Assembly: GCA_020430675.1 (NCBI GenBank) | Contig: JAGQJJ010000212.1 | Location: 1-6,879 of the forward strand | Source of the DNA: Myxococcales bacterium | GTDB taxonomy: Bacteria; Myxococcota; Bradymonadia; UBA7976; UBA1532 | Direction of reading: 5' to 3' | Length of the DNA stretch: 6,879 bases | In this document: positions 1-5,826 of the stretch, one piece after another | How the letters are laid out: each line of letters begins with the position of its first letter | How positions within the stretch are numbered: position 1 is the first letter of the stretch | Translations under genes and position numbers: made by a program | The notes under the pieces: generated by a model | Databases searched by the model: none | What the model was told of the DNA's origin: nothing | Seen by the model: only the letters and a program-made list of their open reading frames with translations

Positions 1-113
1 GAAACAGGGTCATCGGTGCTGCACCTCGCGCGTCCCCTCGCCATGTTGGCGGGCCGACGGCTGCGGTTCAAGGATCATCGCCGAGACGGGCGCGCTGGCG
101 CCGCGCGCCGCGA
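1..113. other. Short flank beyond the TetR gene; possible edge-truncated minus-strand start
   Basis: No gene can be firmly supported here. On the minus strand a candidate ATG lies at 13-11 and would begin Met-Thr-Leu-Phe before the window ends. It overlaps by ATGA the stop of a 22-codon ORF starting at 78. This could be the first codons of a gene downstream of the TetR regulator, but four codons give no family evidence. A 69-codon plus-strand reading frame beginning at GTG 16 runs antisense into the TetR gene and has the Arg/Ala/Ser-rich look of a GC-rich shadow frame, so it is not called. Confidence 0.2.
89..109 (-). terminator. GC-only hairpin just after the TetR stop (possible terminator)
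   Basis: A perfect 7-bp inverted repeat, GGCGCGC at 89-95 and GCGCGCC at 103-109 with a 7-nt loop, begins 4 nt beyond the stop codon of the minus-strand TetR gene. It would form a strong RNA hairpin. No T-run follows in the direction of transcription, so it is not a classical intrinsic terminator. It may pause or stabilise the 3' end, or be a chance result of the high GC content. Confidence 0.3.
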
Positions 114-716
114 TCAGGCGGTCACGGCGTGGTCGACGAGCAGGGCGTGGGCCAGGGTGCGGGTATGGTCGTCGGCGCCCCAGAGCCGTTCGCCCACCTC
201 GCCGGCGGCCGCGCGCACCAGGTAGGCCGACATGATCTGCAGGATGGCCGCCCGCACCGGGAAGCCGGGGCGCAGGCGGGCGCCAGCCAGGTCGCGATAC
301 ACGCGCTCAAGGGCGTCGACCAGGCCGCCGAACTCGCGCGCGACCTGTTCGTGGCCGGCGCCGCGCGGGTCGACCAGCTCGCGCAGCACCACGCAGACGA
401 GCCCGGGGCGGGCGGTGGTGAACGCGAGCAGCGCTTCGACGATGGCGTCGATCTGCTCGCCGAGCGTGGCGCCGCCGACAAACGAGCCCGCGACCACCTC
501 GCGCAGCTCGCCGAACGCGCGCTCGACCACGGCGGCGTGCAGCGCCTCTTTGCTCTTGAAGTGGTACAGCAGCGATGACCGCCGGATGCCCACCGCGGCG
601 GCGATGTCGCCGAGCCGCGTGTCGCGAAAGCCGCTGGCGCCAAAGGCCTCTTCCGCGGCGTGCAGCAGGCGGCTCTGGGTCTCTTCCTGACCTTCGATCT
701 TCTTGGGCCGACCCAT
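114..716 (-). CDS. TetR/AcrR-family transcriptional regulator
   Basis: A 200-residue protein, a typical length for TetR-family one-component repressors. The N-terminal DNA-binding domain spans about residues 12-59. Its helix-turn-helix covers about 33-59, with the hallmark order DIAAAVGI, then SSLLYHFKSKEAL, matching the family pattern (IA..aGvs.g.lY.hF.sKe.L). The remainder (about 65-200) is the variable helical ligand-binding and dimerisation domain, so the inducer cannot be read from sequence. The ATG at 716 is chosen because GAGGA at 730-726 lies 9 nt upstream and the N-terminus begins with a basic arm (MGRPKK) common in this family. It lies 55 bp downstream of, and in the same direction as, a small membrane protein gene, so the two are probably co-transcribed and it may control that gene or itself. 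The target is inferred only; no clear operator palindrome was found in the 55-bp gap. Confidence 0.93.
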   Translation of the reverse strand: MGRPKKIEGQEETQSRLLHAAEEAFGASGFRDTRLGDIAAAVGIRRSSLLYHFKSKEALHAAVVERAFGELREVVAGSFVGGATLGEQIDAIVEALLAFTTARPGLVCVVLRELVDPRGAGHEQVAREFGGLVDALERVYRDLAGARLRPGFPVRAAILQIMSAYLVRAAAGEVGERLWGADDHTRTLAHALLVDHAVTA

Positions 717-725
717 GATGTTCAG

Positions 726-730
726 TCCTC
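726..730 (-). promoter_or_regulatory. Ribosome binding site of the TetR gene
   Basis: GAGGA on the minus strand, 9 nt upstream of the ATG at 716. It is one of the few convincing Shine-Dalgarno sequences in this window, and it supports translation of the regulator from its own start rather than by coupling to the membrane protein gene. Confidence 0.55.
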
Positions 731-771
731 GTAATGCGCAGTGCAGCGATGCGTCTTCCGAGTGGCGACCA

Positions 772-1182
772 TCATGCTCTCTCCGCGTCCTTCGCGCCCT
801 GCAAAACCAAACCGAGCGCCGCGCGCCGCAGGGCAGACGCGACGCCGATCGCGAGCAGCGCGTGGCTGGCGTACACCGCCGCCGCCAGCGGGCCCGTGTC
901 GCCGGTGCGCCACGCGAGCAGCGCGTCGGCGGGCACCTCGACCGCCCAGGCCAGGGCCAGCGCCGCGAGCCCGAGCGGCCCCGAACGCCGCACCAGGAAC
1001 GCCGCCGCCAGCCCTCGGGCCAGCCAGAGCGCGCCCTGGCGTTGCACGGCGTAGAAGGTGGTGCCCACCGCCAGCGGGTGCACGACCTCCTGCCAGGCCC
1101 CCGGCCAACAGATCAGCGCCACGCCCAGGAGCACGTCCAAGGCGGCCAGCGCGCACAGGCCGGGGCGGGTCAGGCGGCTCAC
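772..1182 (-). CDS. Small four-helix integral membrane protein, unknown function
   Basis: A 136-residue protein beginning at GTG (1182-1180). About four hydrophobic segments are visible, at residues 8-25, 51-64, 69-88 and 99-117, followed by a charged C-terminal tail (GAKDAERA). This points to a small inner-membrane protein. I do not recognise a named family; it has the general build of small four-helix proteins such as the DoxX-like group, but no diagnostic motif was seen. It precedes the TetR gene on the same strand, 55 bp apart, so the pair may be an operon in which the regulator controls the membrane protein. Several other frames across this stretch are open because of the high GC content. 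This frame was chosen because of its regular hydrophobic periodicity, its orientation with the TetR gene and the clean upstream gap. Confidence 0.65.
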   Translation of the reverse strand: MSRLTRPGLCALAALDVLLGVALICWPGAWQEVVHPLAVGTTFYAVQRQGALWLARGLAAAFLVRRSGPLGLAALALAWAVEVPADALLAWRTGDTGPLAAAVYASHALLAIGVASALRRAALGLVLQGAKDAERA

Positions 1183-1191
1183 GAGCGCGCC

Positions 1192-1220
1192 AAGTTAGCC
1201 GCAGTCCCGGTCAAACTCAA
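1192..1220 (-). promoter_or_regulatory. Candidate promoter for the membrane protein/TetR pair
   Basis: On the minus strand TTGAGT (1220-1215) and TAACTT (1197-1192) are separated by 17 bp. The second hexamer ends 9 nt before the GTG start, so the transcript would have almost no leader, and no Shine-Dalgarno lies in that gap. The -35 matches the consensus at four of six positions and the -10 at three of six, so this is a weak prediction. It gains some weight because it is among the few AT-containing stretches in the divergent intergenic region 1183-1299. No convincing promoter was found there for the plus-strand operon starting at 1300. Confidence 0.3.
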
Positions 1221-1299
1221 TGGCGCGCCGGGACCAATGCGCACTTCACGGGGTGGCAGAACATTGAAGCCGGCCGCGCACCGTGTGCATCATCTGGGC

Positions 1300-1899
1300 A
1301 TGCGCATCCCCGCCCTCGCCTTCGCCACGCCGCTGGTCGCGCTGCTCGTCAGCGCCCCGGCCCATGCCGCGCCGGAGAACGCCGGCCGCCGCGGCGTCTT
1401 CCTCGGCGGCGGCGGCGGGGTCATCACCGGCACCGCCGAAGACGAAGATGGCCGTGACACCGGCTCGTTCACCGGCGCCGGCGGGCACTTGCGCTTCGGT
1501 GAAGAGGTCATCGCCGGCCTGACCATCGGCCTCGAGTTCCTCGGCGGCTCGGGCAGCGGCCATAACGACCGCTTCGAGGCCGGCGTGGGCGGATTTGTGC
1601 TTCAGGTGAGCTGGCGCCCGTTCGATTCGCCCGAGGGCCTGGTCTTCCTCGGCGGCACCGGCGTCGGCGGCGGCGGCATCACGCCCACCGAAGACGGCGA
1701 CTTCGAGGGCAGCTCGGCCGGCGCCATCCATCAGCTCGGCGTGATCTACGAGTTCTTCCCCTACCGCGACGGCGACGGCGGCCTGGCCATCGCGCCCGCC
1801 GCGCGGTGGTTCATTCTGCCCACCTCGGCCGACGGCAAGGTCTGGTTCAACGACTTCATCGTCGGCGTCGACACCGTCTGGTATTTCGGCCGCGACTGA
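1300..1899 (+). CDS. Secreted Gly-rich protein, probable outer-membrane beta-barrel
   Basis: A 199-residue protein with a clear Sec signal peptide: a short basic start (MR), a hydrophobic core to about residue 19, and an AHA-A cleavage site predicted after residue 23. The mature part is rich in Gly and alternating polar/hydrophobic stretches ending in aromatic residues (for example FVLQVSWRPF, HQLGVIYEFFPY, FIVGVDTVWYFG), as in small eight-stranded outer-membrane barrels. It does not end in a terminal Phe but in WYFGRD, so the C-terminal signal is imperfect. The ATG at 1300 is chosen because it begins the signal peptide; the frame stays open upstream to 703, but that part is low-complexity sequence antisense to the membrane protein gene. 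Its stop is 8 bp from the DUF58 gene, so it likely heads the operon. The exact role is unknown; a secreted non-barrel protein is the alternative. Confidence 0.75.
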   Translation: MRIPALAFATPLVALLVSAPAHAAPENAGRRGVFLGGGGGVITGTAEDEDGRDTGSFTGAGGHLRFGEEVIAGLTIGLEFLGGSGSGHNDRFEAGVGGFVLQVSWRPFDSPEGLVFLGGTGVGGGGITPTEDGDFEGSSAGAIHQLGVIYEFFPYRDGDGGLAIAPAARWFILPTSADGKVWFNDFIVGVDTVWYFGRD

Positions 1900-1907
1900 C
1901 GCGGCCG

Positions 1908-3176
1908 ATGAACCTCCGCGAGCTCAACCACATCTTCATCCCGCGCTCGTTGGAGCGCGTCGAAGCCTGGACGACGACGCCAAGCGGGCGCTTTCTCTAC
2001 GCGGTGACCACGCCACTGCACTCGCTGACGCGCGAGGGGCAGGCGGTGGCGGTGGCGGCGCTGATCACGGCGGCCGCCGGCATCGACGTGCACTTCTCTC
2101 ATCTCTATCTGGTGTTCTGCGGGCTCGCCGGCCTGCTGCTCGCGGCGCTGCTGACGCGGCGGATGGGGCGGGCGCAGGCGCTCGATGTGCGGGTGCATCA
2201 TCCGCCGCGGGTCGGGGCCGGGCAGGCGATGACCTTCACGATCGTCGTGCGCAACCGCGGGCCGCGCGCGCTCTTTGCGCTGCATGTGCACGGCCCGTTT
2301 CTGCCCTGGGACGGCACCTGGGAGGAGCCGCCGCCGCGCATCCCCGTGCTGGAACCGGGCGCCGAATGGCGGGGCACGCGGCGGGCGCGGTTTCTGTGCC
2401 GGGGCGACCGTTATATCGGGCGCTTCTTCGCCGCCTCGGTGCGCCCGCTGGGGCTGATGTATGGCAACCGCGTCTTCAGCGAGCCGGTGCGCCTGCGCGT
2501 GGTGCCGGCGCTGGTGCCGGTCGACGGGCCGACCCCGCCGCCCGCGCCGGCGTCGTTCGAGGCCCGGGGGCATGCGCCGTTGGCCGGCGAGTCGTTCGAG
2601 CTGCTCGGCGTACGCCCCTACCGGCCCGGCGACCGCATCCGCGACCTGCACGCGCGCTCATGGGCCCGCCTGGGCGAGCCGATGGTGCGCGAGTACCGCG
2701 CCGCGCAGCAGCGCCGCGTGCGCGTGGCGTTGCACCCGAGCGCGCGCAAGCCGCGGCGTGAGGCGATCGACGCCGCCGCCTCGCTGACCGCCTCGCTGAT
2801 CGACTGGGCCACGCGGCGCGAGGCGCAGGTCGAGCTGGTGGTGCCCGCCGCGCCGCCGGTGCGCACCGTGGTCGGCACCGGCGAGGGCACCTTCGAGCGC
2901 GCGCTCGACCTTCTGGCCACCGTCGAAGCGGGCGAGGCCGCCGCCGACGCCGACGCGCGCATCGGGGTCGACGCTGGCCATGTGGGCGCGTTGTACGTGG
3001 TCTTCTGCGACTTCGGGCCTGCCCAGACGGCGCTGCTCGGCGGCCTGGCCCGTCATGGCGTGCGGTTGACCGCGCTGCTGGTCAGCGACGACGCCAGGAC
3101 GCGCGCCGCCGCCACCGCCGCTGGGGTACGCGCGCTCAGCGCCCGCGCCGTCGCCGAAGGGGTGGCGCTGTCATGA
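1908..3176 (+). CDS. DUF58-family membrane-anchored vWA-like protein
   Basis: A 422-residue protein. Two hydrophobic segments at about 45-58 and 66-82 anchor it in the inner membrane. A beta-rich region follows (about 90-205), then the DUF58 core at about 233-263, visible as VRPYRPGD, LHARSWARLG and MVREY. The C-terminal part (about 270-422) has the alternating strands and helices of a von Willebrand A fold. At the place where a MIDAS DxSxS motif would normally follow the first strand, the protein reads ALHPSARKPR, so metal binding there looks lost. DUF58 proteins typically work with a MoxR AAA+ ATPase and a TgpA-type transglutaminase in envelope assembly or stress functions. The transglutaminase is next door but no MoxR gene is in the window. 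The ATG at 1908 is 8 bp after the preceding stop, without a good Shine-Dalgarno, suggesting coupled translation. An upstream in-frame ATG at 1806 lies inside the previous gene and gives an Arg/His-rich extension, so it is rejected. Confidence 0.9.
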   Translation: MNLRELNHIFIPRSLERVEAWTTTPSGRFLYAVTTPLHSLTREGQAVAVAALITAAAGIDVHFSHLYLVFCGLAGLLLAALLTRRMGRAQALDVRVHHPPRVGAGQAMTFTIVVRNRGPRALFALHVHGPFLPWDGTWEEPPPRIPVLEPGAEWRGTRRARFLCRGDRYIGRFFAASVRPLGLMYGNRVFSEPVRLRVVPALVPVDGPTPPPAPASFEARGHAPLAGESFELLGVRPYRPGDRIRDLHARSWARLGEPMVREYRAAQQRRVRVALHPSARKPRREAIDAAASLTASLIDWATRREAQVELVVPAAPPVRTVVGTGEGTFERALDLLATVEAGEAAADADARIGVDAGHVGALYVVFCDFGPAQTALLGGLARHGVRLTALLVSDDARTRAAATAAGVRALSARAVAEGVALS

Positions 3177-3199
3177 GGCCCTCCGAGGCCCGCCGATGA
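3173..3199 (+). other. Eight-codon ORF bridging DUF58 and transglutaminase genes
   Basis: An ATG at 3173 overlaps the DUF58 stop as ATGA and encodes MRPSEARR. Its TGA at 3197 in turn overlaps the ATG of the transglutaminase gene as ATGA. A purine-rich GAAGGGG at 3156-3162 lies 10 nt upstream. It could act as a coupling minicistron that hands ribosomes from one gene to the next, or be a by-product of the tandem repeat at this junction. No peptide function is claimed. Confidence 0.3.
3175..3194 (+). repeat. Tandem 10-bp repeat carrying the transglutaminase RBS
   Basis: GAGGCCCTCC at 3175-3184 is followed directly by GAGGCCCGCC at 3185-3194, nine of ten bases identical. The second GAGG (3185-3188) sits 7 nt before the transglutaminase ATG at 3196, an ideal Shine-Dalgarno spacing. 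A local duplication could therefore have separated two formerly overlapping genes while keeping a ribosome binding site. Confidence 0.55.
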
Positions 3200-5073
3200 G
3201 CCCCGAGCCCCCCTCGCGCGGCGCGCGGGCCGCGCTGGCGTTGGCGCTCGAAGTGCCCGCGCTGCTGCTGTTTTTCAGCGCCGAGCCCCAGGCGGCCATG
3301 GGCGCGGGCGTGGCCCTGACCGTGGTGCTGGCCGCGCGGCTCCCGCTCGGTCGGCGACCCTCGTTGGTCGCGCAATTGGCGGTGCACCTGTTTGCCATCG
3401 CCGCCGGCCTCGGCCTGCTCGTCCTGATCGCCGGCGACGCCAAGCCGCGCTTCGGCACGTACCTCACCGTCGGCTGCGTCACCGCAGCGATGCCCCAACT
3501 GCTGTGGCCTGCGACCCGGCGCGGCATGACGTGGTCGGTGGGCGTCGGCCTGCTCGGGCTGATGGGCATGGCGCGCGCGGCCACGCGGCCGGCTTTTGGG
3601 GTGAGCGTCGCCGTCTATCTGGGCGCGGCGCTGGTCGCCACCCTGCTGCGTGCCGGCGGCTGGCCCTCGATGCTGCACCACCGCCGCGGCGCGCTGCTGC
3701 CACTCTTTCTGGCGCTGGGCGTGGCCTTCGGCGCGCTCGCCGGCCTGGGCTGGGCCGTGCCCGCCGCCGAGCCGGCGGTGACCGAGGCGCTTCAACCCTA
3801 TCTCTTCGGCGGCGCCGGCACCGCGGGCTTCGGCGAGGGCCAGATCCGCCTCGGCGAAGGCGGGCGCATCACGCTCGACAACGCGGTCAAGCTGCGCGTG
3901 GAAGGCGACACCGACCACCTGCGCGGCCAGGTCTATATCGACTACCGCGCGGGCAACTGGTCGGCGCGCACGGTGACGGGCTACGAAGCGCCGACGGTGA
4001 TCGAAGGAGAGCACCTGCCCATCGGTCGCGGCGCGGGCGGGCAGACGGTGCGCATCGAAGGCGCGCCCGACTCGGGGCTGGCGCTTTTTGCCCCGCTCGA
4101 CGCCGTCGAGCTGCTCGAAGGCCCGCCGACCACGCGCTTCGACCCGTACGGCGTGCTGCAACTGCCGCCCGAGATGGTCAGCGAGCCGCGAAGCTGGGCC
4201 CTGCGCGTCGGCGGCGGCCAGCTCACGGTTCGCAAGGTCTCCAGCCTGGACCGCGGCCTGCCCGAGCGCTGGCGCGAGCGCTTCGCGGCGGTCGCCGCCG
4301 ACTTCGTGGGCGAGGCGCAAGGCCCGCGCGCCGAGGCCGAGGCCATCACCCACCGGCTGGCCCGCGACTTCACCTATACGCTCGACCTGCCCGAAGCCCC
4401 CCAGCGCGTCGACCCGGCGTGGTGGTTTCTGACCTATACCAAGAAGGGCCATTGCGAGTACTTCGCCAGCGCCCTGGTGCTGCTGGCCCGGGCGCGGGGC
4501 ATCCCGGCGCGAATGGTCGCCGGCTATCGGGTCATCGAGCGCAATCCGCTCGGCGGCTACGCCATCGTGCGCGGCCGCGACGCGCACGCCTGGGCCGAGC
4601 TGTACCTCGACGGCCATTGGGAGACCTGGGATCCGACGCCGCCCGGTTCGCTCGGCGAGGACGATCGCGCGCAGACCGACGGCCTCGCCGCCCGCTTCGA
4701 CCTGTTCCGCCGCGCCTTCGGCCGCGCCTTCGAGCGCCTCGCCGATCTCTCGACCGGCGAGCTGCTCGCCGGCCTCGTCGGCGCCGGCCTGCTGCTGGTC
4801 ATCTGGCTGCGCGTGCGCCGCCGCCGCCCGAAGCGCGTCGGCGCCACGGCGTTTGCGCCCTTGCAGCACCTCGAAGCCCACCTCGCCCGCGCCCACCGCC
4901 TCATCCGCCCGCCGAGCGAGTCGTTGGAGCGCTTCGCCACCCGCCTGCGCGCCGCCGACCAGCCCGAAGCCGCCAGGTTGATCGAAGACTGCGCGCGCCT
5001 GCGCTACGGCGGATTGGGCGAACCGCAAGCCGTCGCCGCCGCCGTCGACGCCTGGGTGCGCCGAAAGCGGTAG
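3196..5073 (+). CDS. TgpA/DUF3488-type membrane transglutaminase-like protein
   Basis: A 625-residue protein, close to the 668 residues of Pseudomonas TgpA. About six or seven hydrophobic segments fill residues 12-190 (DUF3488-like region). A periplasmic part follows from about 195 to 520, starting with a beta-rich region that includes LRGQVYIDYRAGNW (242-255). The transglutaminase core follows with its complete catalytic triad: Cys420 in GHCEYFASA, His464 in RDAHAWAE and Asp479 in WDPTPPG. A last membrane helix at about 523-538 precedes a cytoplasmic Arg-rich tail and a small helical domain resembling DUF4129. Family members act on the periplasmic side in cell-envelope maintenance; the acyl donor and acceptor are not established. 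The start at ATG 3196 is supported by GAGG 7 nt upstream. It ends the operon: its TAG is 3 bp from the stop of the convergent HNH gene. Long open frames on the opposite strand (up to 630 codons) are compositional shadows. Confidence 0.93.
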   Translation: MSPEPPSRGARAALALALEVPALLLFFSAEPQAAMGAGVALTVVLAARLPLGRRPSLVAQLAVHLFAIAAGLGLLVLIAGDAKPRFGTYLTVGCVTAAMPQLLWPATRRGMTWSVGVGLLGLMGMARAATRPAFGVSVAVYLGAALVATLLRAGGWPSMLHHRRGALLPLFLALGVAFGALAGLGWAVPAAEPAVTEALQPYLFGGAGTAGFGEGQIRLGEGGRITLDNAVKLRVEGDTDHLRGQVYIDYRAGNWSARTVTGYEAPTVIEGEHLPIGRGAGGQTVRIEGAPDSGLALFAPLDAVELLEGPPTTRFDPYGVLQLPPEMVSEPRSWALRVGGGQLTVRKVSSLDRGLPERWRERFAAVAADFVGEAQGPRAEAEAITHRLARDFTYTLDLPEAPQRVDPAWWFLTYTKKGHCEYFASALVLLARARGIPARMVAGYRVIERNPLGGYAIVRGRDAHAWAELYLDGHWETWDPTPPGSLGEDDRAQTDGLAARFDLFRRAFGRAFERLADLSTGELLAGLVGAGLLLVIWLRVRRRRPKRVGATAFAPLQHLEAHLARAHRLIRPPSESLERFATRLRAADQPEAARLIEDCARLRYGGLGEPQAVAAAVDAWVRRKR

Positions 5074-5076
5074 TTG

Positions 5077-5826
5077 TCAGACTGAGGGGGCTGTGCTCCA
5101 CGTTGGCGGGGCCAACGCCAGCCAGCAGGCTTCAAATGCCTTGATATAGAAAGAGCAGCCGACCAGCGCGATGAGCTTCGTGAGGCTGTCGTCGAGGTCG
5201 GTCCTCGAGATCGAGCCCGTGACGTACTTCTGGACGCAGAGGCTGAGCCGGACGAGGCGTCCGGCGTCGCCCTTTTCGTCGAAGAACCGCTTGATTGTCC
5301 GCTTGCCGACTGGCGTTCTCGCTTCGTAGCAGGCCAACATCGGTTCGAAGCGAAGATGGGCGGCGGGGTCTTCTGACGCGGGCTCAACCAGACGGTCAAC
5401 GATCTTCGCCAGCGTGATCGAGGGCTCAAAATCCAGTGCGGCCGAGGCCTTGATGGCCGGATCAGCGAGGCTATCAGCCATCAGTGCCGGGGGATGGTAC
5501 TCCAACTTGCGCTTGTTACAGGGCCCACAACTCGGCAGCAGATTCACCCAACGATAAGCCAGACGCGGAAAATGAGCATTCGGCAAGTAGTGGTCGACCT
5601 CAAGCGCTGCGTCGTGAACGAGGGCCCCGCACCAGGCGCACTCGTCACCGCTGATCTGCCTCAGGGCGGAGCGGATCGGCTGCCGTCCACCAACCTTGCG
5701 ATTCCAACGTTTGCGAACCTCGCCCTGCTTGTCACGTAGGTTGGCGTACCACTTCGCCCGCAGCTTGCGATCGTCTGCGCTGTCGCCCAGCGGGGCGGGC
5801 GCTGGACCGCGGTGCAGTCGCTTCAT
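5077..5826 (-). CDS. HNH endonuclease, PtuB-like effector of a Septu-type module
   Basis: A 249-residue protein with a central HNH nuclease domain at about residues 60-110. A treble-clef zinc site is formed by Cys63 and Cys66 (ECAWCG) and Cys100 and Cys103 (PSCGPCNKRK). The catalytic His79 lies in LEVDHYLP, the Asn is Asn95 in WVNLLPSC and the third position is Asn104, an H-N-N arrangement common in HNH nucleases. A basic N-terminal segment (residues 18-49) may bind DNA. The C-terminal 125-249 part is helical and unassigned, probably for partner binding. The ATG overlaps the stop of the upstream ATPase gene as ATGA, so translation is coupled. The ATPase-then-HNH order is that of Septu, where PtuA binds and controls PtuB, the DNA-cutting subunit. 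The Septu assignment is inference from order and motifs; the HNH call itself is firm. Base composition is lower in GC than the preceding operon. Confidence 0.85.
   Translation of the reverse strand: MKRLHRGPAPAPLGDSADDRKLRAKWYANLRDKQGEVRKRWNRKVGGRQPIRSALRQISGDECAWCGALVHDAALEVDHYLPNAHFPRLAYRWVNLLPSCGPCNKRKLEYHPPALMADSLADPAIKASAALDFEPSITLAKIVDRLVEPASEDPAAHLRFEPMLACYEARTPVGKRTIKRFFDEKGDAGRLVRLSLCVQKYVTGSISRTDLDDSLTKLIALVGCSFYIKAFEACWLALAPPTWSTAPSV
5101..5117. terminator. Hairpin at the convergent gene junction (candidate bidirectional terminator)
   Basis: CGTTGGC at 5101-5107 and GCCAACG at 5111-5117 form a perfect 7-bp stem with a GGG loop, 28 nt downstream of the transglutaminase stop and inside the last codons of the HNH gene. 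With only 3 bp between the two stop codons, any terminator for either gene must sit inside coding sequence, and this is the best candidate seen. No T-run follows on either strand, so termination efficiency is uncertain. Confidence 0.35.

Noticed and set aside
731..757. ATGCGCA/ATGCGTC direct repeat upstream of the TetR gene as an operator
   Set aside because: It is a short direct repeat, not the palindrome expected for a TetR dimer, and half-sites this short are common at this GC content.
1254..1268. Sigma-54-like TGGCA…TTG elements upstream of the secreted protein gene
   Set aside because: The spacing is one base short and the required GC at -12 is AA, so the match fails at key positions.
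703..1299. N-terminal extension of the secreted protein frame back to 703
   Set aside because: The extra residues are Arg/Gln-rich, antisense to the membrane protein gene, and would bury the signal peptide that begins at 1300.
1761..2651. 296-codon minus-strand frame across the start of the DUF58 gene
   Set aside because: His/Arg/Pro-rich composition without domains; the DUF58 frame explains this stretch.
3136..5028. 630-codon open frame on the minus strand opposite the transglutaminase gene
   Set aside because: It is a GC-rich shadow rich in Ala, Gly, Arg and Gln with no recognisable domain, while the plus strand has membrane helices and a complete Cys-His-Asp triad.
3504..5144. 546-codon plus-strand frame overlapping the transglutaminase gene
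   Set aside because: Arg/Ala/Pro-rich low-complexity translation in another frame of the same gene, with no domain signal.
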